Part shown: positions 45,079 through 53,811 of the stretch, in pieces | Layout: the number at the start of each line of letters is the position of its first letter | How positions within the stretch are numbered: position 1 is the first letter of the stretch | Assembly (NCBI GenBank): GCA_042091375.1 | Contig: JBELHO010000009.1 | Coordinates: forward strand, 27,802-91,801 | Reading direction: 5' to 3' | DNA: 64,000 nt | From: JBELHO01 sp042091375 | GTDB taxonomy: Bacteria > Pseudomonadota > Gammaproteobacteria > Enterobacterales > Alteromonadaceae | The notes under the pieces: model-generated | Told to the model about the DNA's origin: nothing | Database searches by the model: none | What the model saw: only the letters and a program-made list of their open reading frames with translations | Position numbers and translations under genes: made by a program

Positions 45079-45110
45079 TAAAAATGCGGCCCAGAGAGCC
45101 GCATTTGTAA
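45079..45110 (-). terminator. Orphan terminator-like hairpin
   Basis: A perfect 9-bp stem (45082-45090 AAATGCGGC with 45098-45106 GCCGCATTT) has a 7-nt loop and is followed on the minus strand by TT and an AT-rich tail. No minus-strand gene ends here. A transcript would have to begin in the 45.1-46.4 kb interval. Confidence 0.6.
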
Positions 45111-45289
45111 AACTAGTTTTATGCTTCCTGCATAAATTAGTGTCCCATGTATTCCCTTACAAACTATCCTTAGCCTATCCAAATAACATCCTGTTATTTT
45201 TCATTAAAATTCCATTTAAATAACTCATCCAGAGTTACAACATTACTCCTGGTGTTTTCCCTCACCTTCGCGTATTCCGTTACGCCGCT

Positions 45290-45607
45290 ATCCTTGCTTA
45301 GTCATCCTTGCTTAGTCATCCTTGCTNNNNNNNNNNNNNNNNNNNNNNNNNNNNNNNNNNNNNNNNNNNNNNNNNNNNNNNNNNNNNNNNNNNNNNNNNN
45401 NNNNNNNNNNNNNNNNNNNNNNNNNNAGTCATCCTTGCTTAGTCATCCTTGCTTAGTCATCCTTGCTTAGTCATCCTTGCTTAGTCATCCTTGCTCATTC
45501 ATCCTTGTATTGCCATCCTTGTGAATCCTTCACATTGGCGTATTCCGTTACGCTGCTATCCTTGCTTAGTCATCCTTGCTTAGTCATCCTTGCTTAGTCA
45601 TCCTTGT
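45290..45607. repeat. 14-bp minisatellite (unit CTTAGTCATCCTTG) with diverged copies
   Basis: The unit CTTAGTCATCCTTG is repeated head to tail on both sides of the N gap, at least two copies before it and about five after. Diverged copies follow (CATTCATCCTTG, TTGCCATCCTTG), then a second cluster of three near 45558-45605. The flank GCGTATTCCGTTACGC-GCT is itself duplicated at 45270-45289 and 45538-45557 with one mismatch, so a larger block was duplicated. Because 14 is not a multiple of 3, the reading frame shifts every unit and stops recur, so it is not coding. Confidence 0.92.
45327..45426. other. Assembly gap of 100 N
   Basis: Exactly 100 unresolved bases sit inside the minisatellite with identical units on both sides. 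The round number suggests a placeholder of unknown true length, so the array is collapsed. Confidence 0.98.
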
Positions 45608-45610
45608 ATA

Positions 45611-46396
45611 TTCCTTTACACCGTTGTATTCCTTTGTTCTTTGTTCCTTGCGTGATCCGTTACACTTCATTATTCCGTTAGCATCAATAAATAACTTTAT
45701 TAAGTTAGATGTCTATCATTCCCTAATAGTCTAATAAACTACTTTCCTAGCGGCTTATTAACTTGATGTAATTTATCTTACGCCTATTAATTTTAAAACG
45801 AACCCTTACATCGAAACTAAAATATAAATATTCTGCAAAAAAACACCAAAACAAAAATAAAGACATAATATACAGTGGCTTAGTTAGATTTTAGGGGATA
45901 AAAACGTTGTAAAAAAAATAAAATCGCACAGCACTGTAAGACATATCTCACAAAGTGATTAGACATATGAGCAGTTGTAAGTTGCACTTAATAAATATTA
46001 ACCAACCACCGCGGTCAACTTTAATGTATAAATAGTTAAAACCATAGCAACTCATACCAACGAAAATAGCAATTGTGCAACTTATCTTTAGCACCTTACA
46101 TCTCTTATCTGGCAATGTGCATTTAGCACCTATGGGATATCTTTATTGCGGTCGAATCGCACATAACAACGCATATGATAATACGCATAAATAATCAGAT
46201 AAGTTGAATAAACACAGCTACTAGATACTGAGGAATATACAGAGTAATTGGTTAATTAATTAGTTGATTTATTCAATCGTTATAATGAGCATATTGCTGA
46301 AGTGGTTATCAGCATGTCAGTGTTGGGAGGAGCCAATATTAATAACCCTAGTTCGGCCAGTTTCACACTTAAACTATAGTAAAAATAATGACTAGG
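45611..46396. other. Intergenic region, no gene seen
   Basis: Nearly 800 bp of AT-rich sequence between the minisatellite and the acetyltransferase gene have stops in all frames. I find no RNA gene or clear promoter. Confidence 0.5.
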
Positions 46397-47050
46397 CTAT
46401 TGTTCGCCGATATTATCTCGGTACTTAACCATTAGAGAACCAGAGACATTTCCCACAGTTACTTGACAAATGTTTTGGTAATCAACATCTTGAAAAAAAG
46501 CTTGATATTGTGCATTGGTTGCATAAACAGCAACACCTTGGCTTTGAGGATCCTTTTCCAGGATGGTATTCACTGCTGCCATTAAGTAATGACCAAAGCC
46601 ATGGTGCTGATGCAAGGGATGTATTGCAATAAAAGACAACATGTGAAATCTATCCATGGGCACCGCAGACAATACTTTTTTTTCTTTTTCTATCATTTGT
46701 TTGGTACTGAAGTAGCCAGCACCAAGCAGCATCTTTAATCGCCAATGCCAAAACCGGCCGGAATCTAGACCTTGATCAGGTCTGTTTAAGCAAGCAACAC
46801 CCGCCATGACATCACCCAAATACAACCCCACTATGGGTTGCTTAGCTTGCCAAAATACGGTTAATTCTTCTCGAATAGCAGCGCGCAGCTTTTGTTCATA
46901 ATCGTGATTGTTACTATCGAATATTTCAACAAACACAGGATCATCATGATAGGCTTGAAAAAGTAATGAAGCGGCTAATTTAAGTTCATCAGCCGCTAGA
47001 TAGGCAACTTTAATCTTATCATCATCGAATTTTGTTGCTGAATTTGTCAT
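46397..47050 (-). CDS. GNAT family N-acetyltransferase
   Basis: This is a 217-residue protein with an N-terminal region AADELKLAASLLFQAYHDDPVFVEIF. The central strand FIAIHPLHQHHGFGHYLMAAVN holds the acetyl-CoA pyrophosphate loop (Q-x-x-G-x-G variant HHGFGH, about 152-157), and the C-terminal ends SGSLMVKYRDN. This is the GNAT fold. Substrate is unknown; similar proteins acetylate small amines or protein N-termini. It is isolated on the minus strand at the right end of the gene-poor interval. Confidence 0.85.
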   Translation of the reverse strand: MTNSATKFDDDKIKVAYLAADELKLAASLLFQAYHDDPVFVEIFDSNNHDYEQKLRAAIREELTVFWQAKQPIVGLYLGDVMAGVACLNRPDQGLDSGRFWHWRLKMLLGAGYFSTKQMIEKEKKVLSAVPMDRFHMLSFIAIHPLHQHHGFGHYLMAAVNTILEKDPQSQGVAVYATNAQYQAFFQDVDYQNICQVTVGNVSGSLMVKYRDNIGEQ

Positions 47051-47192
47051 TTAAGACCCTTAGTTAAACTCACCGATAGTATCTAAACCACCATAGCAGT
47101 AAAGCTAAAATCAGGTCAAATTTTCATAGTTCGCCACTAAATGGCATAACTTTAATCAGGCAGAAATCATTCGAAACGACAAAGTCATTAAA

Positions 47193-47567
47193 TTAATTAT
47201 TATTCATCGCGCTTTTACCTATACCTGTTTCTGTTAAGTAGCCATTGGTAAAGTATAAATAAGTGCATTCATCCTTGGTGGTTAAATCATCTTTGTGAAC
47301 TCGGTGCGTTCGGTAATATAAAATTTCTATGGTGTCATTGTTCTTTTGATACCTTTCAGTAAAATCTGCCACACCTAATCGCCTAAAAACTTGGTCATAT
47401 GGCGAATTCAAATCAATACCAGCAATTATTTTGCGATTTTTATATTCGCGATCACCAAATTCGGTTGAAAATGAATGTTGATCATCACCTCCAACTGAAA
47501 CAATACAACCAGATAAAGACATGGTCATTGGTATAACGGCTAATAATGCTAATAAATTACGCTTCAT
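47193..47567 (-). CDS. DUF3192 family lipoprotein (paralogue 1)
   Basis: This is a 124-residue protein from the ATG at 47567. A GTG four codons upstream is in frame but lies in the GAGAG ribosome-binding region. The signal ends in lipobox LSGC. The mature part has the DUF3192 pattern: NRKIIAGIDLNSPYDQVFRRLG, then IEILYYRTHRVHKDDLTTKDECTYLYF. DUF3192 resembles the SmpA/OmlA (BamE-like) fold, but the function is not established. A second family member lies at 53812-54219. Confidence 0.8.
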   Translation of the reverse strand: MKRNLLALLAVIPMTMSLSGCIVSVGGDDQHSFSTEFGDREYKNRKIIAGIDLNSPYDQVFRRLGVADFTERYQKNNDTIEILYYRTHRVHKDDLTTKDECTYLYFTNGYLTETGIGKSAMNNN

Positions 47568-47724
47568 TGTTACTCTCACTTTGATTAAAATAAATAGATT
47601 ATTGGCTCTTTAGCAAAAGCTGAACCAGTTTTTTAAGTACTTAATTTTATTAATATAAAGTGATATTTAAAGAATTAACTAATGACAGAAATGGTTTTAT
47701 TTACTAAAATCTAGTTAAATTTAC

Positions 47725-48069
47725 ATGCTGAATTTATTCAATATGACCACAAATGAGCAAATTATCAACATAGCAAATAACCTCGCTAGTAATGGTCAAA
47801 AGCCCAGTGTTGCCCTGATCAAAAGTAAATTGCCAACTTCAGTACCACTGCCCACCATTATCGCCGTATTAAAGACATGGACTCACCAACCCGGTAAGCA
47901 GCAAGTAAAAGAAAGTGAGTTTAAAGACAAGCAAACTTCGCATATCGATAATGGTGATATACACCAGTTAATAACCTTAGCATTAAGCCCATTACATCAG
48001 GAGATAGCTGAATTAAAAACTAAAATAGATCAGTTGTCGCAAAAAATAAACGACACGGGTATCGATTAA
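47725..48069 (+). CDS. KfrA-N-like putative DNA-binding protein
   Basis: This is a 114-residue protein. The N-terminal 50 residues (TTNEQIINIANNLASNGQKPSVALIKSKL, then a short turn and IIAVLKTW) resemble the helix-turn-helix of KfrA-type DNA-binding proteins. The C-terminal half (about 75-110) is a coiled coil with heptads QEIAELKTKIDQLSQKI. A second start at 47743 (MTTNEQ) is equally plausible and neither has a strong ribosome-binding site. It is convergent with syd. A nucleoid or regulatory role is an inference. Confidence 0.65.
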   Translation: MLNLFNMTTNEQIINIANNLASNGQKPSVALIKSKLPTSVPLPTIIAVLKTWTHQPGKQQVKESEFKDKQTSHIDNGDIHQLITLALSPLHQEIAELKTKIDQLSQKINDTGID

Positions 48070-48118
48070 TTATCGGTGTCTGCTACATTATCGGCGTCTG
48101 ATCAATGATTGGTGTCTG
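48069..48118. repeat. Three imperfect 18-bp-spaced copies of ATTATCGGTGTCTG
   Basis: Copies start at 48069, 48087 and 48105. The third lies inside the last codons of syd. The array fills the 32-bp gap between two convergent genes and probably arose by local duplication. Confidence 0.7.
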
Positions 48119-48665
48119 GTGTCAGCTCAGCAATGAAATCAATCATTGAGTTGGCTATTTTTTTGTGAGGCTCACAACCAGTTGTTTCAACCCAAATTTC
48201 CCCCGTGTCATTGTTTAATGACAAAATAGTATCGTCTTCATCGGTGAGCGCAAAAAATATAGTAATTGCTTGTTTTAATTTACGTTTCATTAAAACATGC
48301 CCAATAATATTCTGCTGTAAACGGGCAAAATCCTCTGCACACCAAGGAAAAAGTAATATTAACTTGCCGTGTTCACAACTCGCGTTCATTGAGTCACTGT
48401 AAATAGTTGAAAAATATTTACATATATCTTCATGTAAGGTTAATTCTAAAGCATGCTCAACATTGTCAAATGACAAGTTATCACTAATATTTACCGGCTG
48501 CCAATACTCCATAGCTTCACTGTGTTTACCCTGTATACACGGCGAATGCCATTGTTCGTCAACTTCGGTCAAGGGTAAGTGTCCATTGATCGACTGGTAC
48601 TCAGTGACAAATGTTTGTGAGAATTCGATCACACGCTTTGCTAAATCATCAATTGTTGTTTTCAT
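48102..48665 (-). CDS. syd: SecY-interacting protein Syd
   Basis: Syd is a small soluble protein that binds the cytosolic loops of SecY and is thought to monitor SecYEG assembly. The 187-residue sequence matches the family in FSQTFVTEYQSINGHLPLTEVDEQWHSPC, WQPVNISDNLSFDNVEHAL and the Trp-rich end of the fold (LLFPWCAEDFARLQQNIIGHVLMKRKLKQ). It is divergent from queF with about 50 bp between the starts. The same syd-queF pairing is seen in E. coli. Confidence 0.92.
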   Translation of the reverse strand: MKTTIDDLAKRVIEFSQTFVTEYQSINGHLPLTEVDEQWHSPCIQGKHSEAMEYWQPVNISDNLSFDNVEHALELTLHEDICKYFSTIYSDSMNASCEHGKLILLFPWCAEDFARLQQNIIGHVLMKRKLKQAITIFFALTDEDDTILSLNNDTGEIWVETTGCEPHKKIANSMIDFIAELTPDTNH

Positions 48666-48716
48666 CTACTGATAAAATCCTATAAAATGACAAAAATGTC
48701 TTAACTCATTGCTTTT

Positions 48717-49562
48717 ATGACTCAGTATAACAACGCTTCAGAATTAGATAAATTAACTTTAGGTAAAACCACCGAATATACAGGCACATACAATCGAGAC
48801 TTATTACAAGGTATACCGAGAAAATTAAACCGAAGTGAATTAAATCTGAATAATAACGCCTTGCCGTTTAACGGCGAAGATATCTGGTATGGTTATGAAT
48901 TGTCTTGGTTAAATACTAAAGGAAAACCAGTGGTGGCAGTTGCTGAGTTCACCTGTCCTTGTACTAGTCCAAATATGGTAGAATCTAAGGCCTTTAAACT
49001 GTACTTAAACAGCTATAACCAAAGTTGTTTTCCATCTGCACAGGTAGTTGAAGATCAATTACAACAAGATCTGTCAGCAATAACAGGCGCGCCATCACAA
49101 GTGAAACTATTTACTATTGATCAATGTCCGCCGCTGTCACTTCGTTCATTGGAAGCAATATGTATAGATGACCAAGACATTGAAATAAGCCATTACCAAC
49201 TTCAGCCAGAATTATTAACTACCGTAAAAAACACTGAAATTATCAATGAATCATTGGTCTCACACTTACTTAAATCAAATTGTTTGATCACTAATCAGCC
49301 TGATTGGGCAACCATATACATAGATTATCGAGGCAAGAAGATTGCTCACTCTGCACTTTTGCAATACTTGATATCTTTTCGTCAGCATAATGAATTTCAC
49401 GAACAATGTGTTGAAAGAATATTCTGTGATATTCAGCAGTATTGTCAGCCCGAGGAACTAACAGTTTATGCGCGTTACACGCGTCGCGGTGGCTTAGATA
49501 TTAATCCGTACCGCACCACCACGCAAAACAAAGCACCATTAGCCAGAACCTTACGACAATAA
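48717..49562 (+). CDS. queF: NADPH-dependent 7-cyano-7-deazaguanine reductase QueF
   Basis: QueF reduces preQ0 to preQ1 in queuosine tRNA modification. The 281-residue protein is the long, two-domain (YqcD-type) form. It has the family motif VESKAFKLYLNS (88-99), the catalytic Cys189 in SNCLITNQPDW with Asp196 following, and the conserved HEFHEQCVERI near 226-236. It is divergent from syd. The rest of the queuosine pathway is not in this window. Confidence 0.96.
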   Translation: MTQYNNASELDKLTLGKTTEYTGTYNRDLLQGIPRKLNRSELNLNNNALPFNGEDIWYGYELSWLNTKGKPVVAVAEFTCPCTSPNMVESKAFKLYLNSYNQSCFPSAQVVEDQLQQDLSAITGAPSQVKLFTIDQCPPLSLRSLEAICIDDQDIEISHYQLQPELLTTVKNTEIINESLVSHLLKSNCLITNQPDWATIYIDYRGKKIAHSALLQYLISFRQHNEFHEQCVERIFCDIQQYCQPEELTVYARYTRRGGLDINPYRTTTQNKAPLARTLRQ

Positions 49563-49763
49563 ATATCAAGAATGTATGCTGACATTGTTGTCACTTAGGT
49601 ATATATTGTTATTATTATTGATTAATAGTAAATTTCTGATAAATATTTTAATTTATGATAAATAGTTTAATTTGATAAACAGTTTAATTCACAATAATCA
49701 GTGTAATTTACTTTTATTATGGATCCGTATACGCAGCTACAAGAATAAGGACTATTGACCTAC

Positions 49764-51341
49764 ATGAGTAAGACAGCTGGATTAAAAAGAAAGTTAGATG
49801 TGGCCGCAAAAGCCTCACCTTCAGCATTAGAACAAGAGCTAATGCAGCAAACCACTCTACTTACTCAATTTATTGGTAAACTGTCACAAGTTGCCAAAGG
49901 CATGGATATTGTTCTTGATAACAAATTGGCGATGTTAAGAGGGATTTTAGCAAAAAACACTTCGTTGTCGGACATCGAAGCCCCCCTTAAAGAAGTGACA
50001 ACACTTTTACAAAAGCACTCGCTGAAAAATGAACAAAACATTCGTCAATTGCATGATGAATTTCACCGCGCGGGTTCTAGCTTACAAAAAATAAATGGTT
50101 TACCAAGTGATCTGCGTCGCAACCTTCGTGCATTGTTAAAAGATAGTAGCGATAGTAAAGATGCCATCGTACAATATGTGCCGGTATTAAATAAGCTCAT
50201 TAACTTGTATCAAAAAGCTTTTGTCGCGCAAACATCGGCCAATTCTGATCTATCTCAAACAACTAAGGTTAATGAAAATCCCCTTAAAAACGTTGACTTA
50301 TCACCAAATCACCAAGAAGTTGTCAAGCGTTTCTCTGCTTTTTTAAGCAAGTTGACGGTATCTACAAAATATCGACAACAGGTTTCAAAAATAAAATCAG
50401 AATTAGCTGTAGATATATCTGATGATAAATTATTCGATAGCTTTTTAGCCATATTTGATGTGATCAGCAATGATCTTACCCAAGAAAGAAATACCGCCAA
50501 AATATTTTTATCAACGTTGAGTAACACCTTATCCAAGGTTCAATCGGCTGTAAAAAACACCATCCTTTCTAATCAAGCTTGTCAAGAGAAACACCACGCT
50601 CTTAATGAACAATTACAGCAACAAATTGGTGATATGGCCAATGGTTTAGATCAAGCGAATTCTCTTGCAGATATTAAAAACGACATTAGCAATAAACTGC
50701 AAAAAATTGTTGGTACCTTAGAATCAAAAACAGATTTTGAGGCGCAACAACAGCAATTGATTGAAAAGCAATTGTCAGAAATGAAAAATAAAGTAGACAA
50801 ATTAGAAGAGCAAAGCAAAAGTTTTGAAAAACGCATTCAAGAACAACAAGCGAAAAGTATGCAAGACGCTTTAACTAAGTTAGCTAATCGCGCTGCATTT
50901 GATGAGTTTTTTGCCCGCGAAGTTGTTCGCTTTCATCATAAAACATTTGAACTGGCAATCGCGGTTATTGATCTAGATGACTTCAAGCGTATTAACGACA
51001 CCTATGGCCACACTGCAGGTGATAAGACCCTACAAGTGATTGCCAGTACATTGACGAAGTACATTCCAGATGATGCATTTTGCGGACGATACGGCGGCGA
51101 AGAATTTGTGATCGTTATATCACACGTCAATAAACAACAGATCGTTGAAAAACTTAACGAGCTTCGCCTCAAAGTTGCCCAATTACCATTTAAATTTAAA
51201 AATAGTAAAGTGAGTATTACTCTGTCTATGGGAGTTACACACATTCAGGAAAATGATAACGTTCACACCGCTTTTGAACGAGCTGACTCGGCTTTATATC
51301 AAGCAAAAGAAAAAGGAAAAAACACTGTCATCTATACATAA
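49764..51341 (+). CDS. GGDEF diguanylate cyclase with coiled-coil N-terminal region
   Basis: This protein of about 525 residues makes c-di-GMP from two GTP. The C-terminal GGDEF domain (about 365-525) has an intact active site RYGGEEF (about 442-448) and DDFKRINDTYGHTAGD. The allosteric I-site RxxD is absent at the usual distance, so product inhibition through that site is unlikely. The N-terminal 360 residues are soluble, helical and strongly coiled-coil (280-365), with no membrane helix. The start is uncertain: TTG at 49755 has AAGGA only 3 nt away, ATG at 49764 has it 12 nt away. It is followed by ppnN after 17 bp, so the two are probably co-transcribed. Confidence 0.9.
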   Translation: MSKTAGLKRKLDVAAKASPSALEQELMQQTTLLTQFIGKLSQVAKGMDIVLDNKLAMLRGILAKNTSLSDIEAPLKEVTTLLQKHSLKNEQNIRQLHDEFHRAGSSLQKINGLPSDLRRNLRALLKDSSDSKDAIVQYVPVLNKLINLYQKAFVAQTSANSDLSQTTKVNENPLKNVDLSPNHQEVVKRFSAFLSKLTVSTKYRQQVSKIKSELAVDISDDKLFDSFLAIFDVISNDLTQERNTAKIFLSTLSNTLSKVQSAVKNTILSNQACQEKHHALNEQLQQQIGDMANGLDQANSLADIKNDISNKLQKIVGTLESKTDFEAQQQQLIEKQLSEMKNKVDKLEEQSKSFEKRIQEQQAKSMQDALTKLANRAAFDEFFAREVVRFHHKTFELAIAVIDLDDFKRINDTYGHTAGDKTLQVIASTLTKYIPDDAFCGRYGGEEFVIVISHVNKQQIVEKLNELRLKVAQLPFKFKNSKVSITLSMGVTHIQENDNVHTAFERADSALYQAKEKGKNTVIYT

Positions 51342-51358
51342 TCTTTTTAGGAGTGTCC

Positions 51359-52708
51359 ATGCATACGCAACTTGATCCTGTCGGCAATATGAATTTACTT
51401 TCTCCTATCGAAGTAGAAAAATTACAAAAATCAGCAAACAGTGCCCTCTATCAACTATACCGAAACTGCTCCCTTGCCGTACTCAATGCCGGCAGTCATA
51501 CTGATAATGCCGAAGCCATATATCAACAGTTTGAGAGCTTTAACATCCAGGTTTTACGCCGCGAACGCGGTGTTAAAATTGCTTTAGAGCAGCCCCCCTC
51601 AGATGCTTTTGTCGATGGTAAAATAATTCGTGGTATTCAAGAGCATTTATCGGCTGTATTGAGAGATATTTTATTTATTCACAATCGTTATCACCAAATC
51701 AATGTATCAAAAGATCAAATTACCCACATTACCTTTGATATTTTGCGCAATGCTAAAGTGATCATACCAGACAGTGAACCTAACTTAGTTACCTGCTGGG
51801 GAGGACACTCAATAAATCAACATGAATATCAATATACCAAAGAAGTAGGCTATCAATTAGGCTTGCGCAATTTCAATATTTGTACTGGTTGTGGCCCCGG
51901 AGCTATGAAAGGTCCAATGAAGGGCGCCACTATTGGCCATGCCAAGCAACGCCATGAAAGTGCCCGTTATATCGGCCTAACTGAGCCAAGTATTATTGCT
52001 GCAGAGCCTCCTAACCCGATAGTCAATGAACTGGTGATCATGCCAGATATCGAAAAGCGTTTAGAAGCATTTGTACGCTTATCACATGGGATCATTATTT
52101 TTCCTGGTGGTGCAGGCACTGCTGAAGAATTGTTATACATCTTGGGTATAATGCTCAACCCAAAAAACAAAGCACAAGTACTGCCTATTATTTTGACTGG
52201 ACCGGCAAGCTCTGCAGACTATTTTGCTAATATAGATAAATTTATTGGCGCCACTTTAGGTAAACAAGCCCAGTCACTTTATCAAATCATTATCGATGAT
52301 CCTGAAACGGTTGCAAAATCGATGAGTCAAGGCCTAGTAGATGTTTTAGCCTATAGAAAAGCCATTGGTGACGCCTATCACTTCAACTGGACTTTAGTGA
52401 TAGAAAGTGATTTTCAGCAGCCATTTGAGCCAAATCATCAAAATATGGCCGCCACTGAAATAAGTTATCAGTTAGATACTGCATCACTAGCCGCTAATTT
52501 ACGCCGGGTCTTTTCAGGTATTGTTGCCGGCAACGTGAAGTCGCAGGGAATGAAAGAGATCAGGGAGCACGGCCCTTTTCAATTGGTTGGTGACAGTGTG
52601 ATAATGGCGTTAATGGATGATCTGCTTGCGTCTTTTGTAAGCCAACAACGAATGAAGCTGCCAGGCAGTCAATATATCCCTTGTTACCGCGTAGTTAGGG
52701 ATAGTTAA
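51359..52708 (+). CDS. ppnN: Pyrimidine/purine nucleotide 5'-monophosphate nucleosidase PpnN
   Basis: PpnN (YgdH) cleaves nucleoside monophosphates to base and ribose 5-phosphate. In E. coli it is activated by (p)ppGpp. The LOG-family motif PGGAGTAEE lies in the central Rossmann domain, preceded by CTGCGPGAMKGPMKGA. N-terminal (about 1-140) and C-terminal (about 330-449) extensions match PpnN rather than short LOG enzymes. A GTG at 51353 is in frame, but AGGAG lies 6 nt before the ATG at 51359, giving 449 residues. The xni gene follows with no gap. Confidence 0.94.
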   Translation: MHTQLDPVGNMNLLSPIEVEKLQKSANSALYQLYRNCSLAVLNAGSHTDNAEAIYQQFESFNIQVLRRERGVKIALEQPPSDAFVDGKIIRGIQEHLSAVLRDILFIHNRYHQINVSKDQITHITFDILRNAKVIIPDSEPNLVTCWGGHSINQHEYQYTKEVGYQLGLRNFNICTGCGPGAMKGPMKGATIGHAKQRHESARYIGLTEPSIIAAEPPNPIVNELVIMPDIEKRLEAFVRLSHGIIIFPGGAGTAEELLYILGIMLNPKNKAQVLPIILTGPASSADYFANIDKFIGATLGKQAQSLYQIIIDDPETVAKSMSQGLVDVLAYRKAIGDAYHFNWTLVIESDFQQPFEPNHQNMAATEISYQLDTASLAANLRRVFSGIVAGNVKSQGMKEIREHGPFQLVGDSVIMALMDDLLASFVSQQRMKLPGSQYIPCYRVVRDS

Positions 52709-53509
52709 ATGTCGGTTCAACTGGTTTTAATCGATGCCCTCAATTTAATTAGGCGTATTTATGCGGTGCAAGAGCGGCCATTTTTACTTAATAATGAGCT
52801 CGCAGAAAAAACTAAGCAGCAGGTTGTCTACAATACTCAACAGGCGGCAACGCAAGCATTACTAAAGATCATTGATTTAAAACAACCAAGCCATGCATTA
52901 GCGGTTTTTGATAGTACTTCACCTTGTTGGCGCTATACTCTATTCCCTGATTATAAAAAAGGCAGGAAAAAAATGCCTGAGCATTTAGCCAACAAGCTAA
53001 GTGATATTCAAGATGCATTCATGGATCAACACGTTGATTCATTGGTATCAGAGGAAGATGAGGCCGACGATTTGATCGCCACATTAGCTATTAAAGTGGC
53101 ATTAAGGGGGGTAAAAGTTACCATAATTTCAACTGATAAGTGTTTTTTGTCACTGTTGAACCAAAATATTCGTGTCTACGATTATTTCAATAGACGCTAT
53201 TTAGACCGTGATTACGTCCAAGATAAATTTGATGTTAAGCCTGAGCAACTAATCGACTTGTGGACACTCACGGGTGACTCTACCAATAAAATACCCGGTG
53301 TTGCAGGTGTTGGCCAAGTCACCGCAGCAAAACTACTCAATCAATATGGCTCGCTCCATGAAATATTAGTAGCGACAGATCTCAAAGCCAGTCTTTTTGA
53401 AAAACTACAGCAACACAATCAGCAAATTAAGTTAAGTAAACAATTGTTACAACTTAAAAAAGATATTCCGTTGGGCTTTAATTTAAAAGATATTCGCTTA
53501 CCCCATTAG
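52709..53509 (+). CDS. xni: Flap endonuclease Xni (ExoIX)
   Basis: Xni (YgdG) is a structure-specific 5' flap endonuclease homologous to the 5' nuclease domain of Pol I. The N-terminal LIDALNLIRRIYA, acidic clusters SEEDEADDLIATLA and LWTLTGDSTNKIPGVAGVGQVTAAKLL (helix-hairpin-helix with potassium site) are present. Length is 266 residues. It starts at the base after the ppnN stop, the same ppnN-xni coupling as in E. coli. Confidence 0.94.
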   Translation: MSVQLVLIDALNLIRRIYAVQERPFLLNNELAEKTKQQVVYNTQQAATQALLKIIDLKQPSHALAVFDSTSPCWRYTLFPDYKKGRKKMPEHLANKLSDIQDAFMDQHVDSLVSEEDEADDLIATLAIKVALRGVKVTIISTDKCFLSLLNQNIRVYDYFNRRYLDRDYVQDKFDVKPEQLIDLWTLTGDSTNKIPGVAGVGQVTAAKLLNQYGSLHEILVATDLKASLFEKLQQHNQQIKLSKQLLQLKKDIPLGFNLKDIRLPH

Positions 53510-53811
53510 GGCATCTGTGCAAACCTCTAGCACAACCGATAACAAAACCTAAAGCACGATCAATTATTTACCTAAATTTTAACTATACTTCTCTGTTAAC
53601 AGTATATTTTACTTAGATTTATACTATATAATATTGTCCATTGAGTTCAGCATATGGCAAGCTACTATACTCAGTGATGGTTCAGCAAAAGCTCAGTATA
53701 GGCCCAATAAAGGCTCAACGAAGTCGCAAGAAGAGCTCCTAGCTAATACCGTAAAACCTATAAAAACAACCTAAAGGATGAATTGATCTTCATTACTTAA
53801 AAGTGAATACA
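53510..53811. other. Intergenic region, no gene seen
   Basis: About 300 bp of sequence hold no ORF, strong hairpin or repeat that I can support. The promoter of the following DUF3192 gene should lie here. Confidence 0.45.

Larger units (their letters stand above)
44196..45240. other. Gene-poor interval with orphan hairpins
   Basis: No supported protein gene is seen in about 1 kb of very AT-rich sequence. A 16-mer, CCAAATAACATCCTGT, occurs at about 44649 and again at about 45179. Two terminator-like hairpins (44478-44507, 45079-45110) have no adjacent gene to terminate, so a small RNA is possible but not demonstrated. Confidence 0.45.

Noticed and set aside
45023..45223. 66-residue plus-strand ORF
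   Set aside because: It crosses a terminator-type hairpin, lacks a ribosome-binding site and has no protein-like pattern.
45252..45470. 72-residue ORF spanning the N gap
   Set aside because: It is produced by minisatellite units and unknown bases; the 14-bp period shifts frame each unit and the ORF has no start context or homology.
45290..45607. CRISPR-like regularly repeated units
   Set aside because: Units are directly tandem with no spacers and no cas genes nearby; it is a minisatellite.
42794..47700. Genomic island carrying a defence system or prophage
   Set aside because: No integrase, tRNA target, direct-repeat ends, phage genes or nuclease/ATPase modules are visible; only a few unknown small genes occur.
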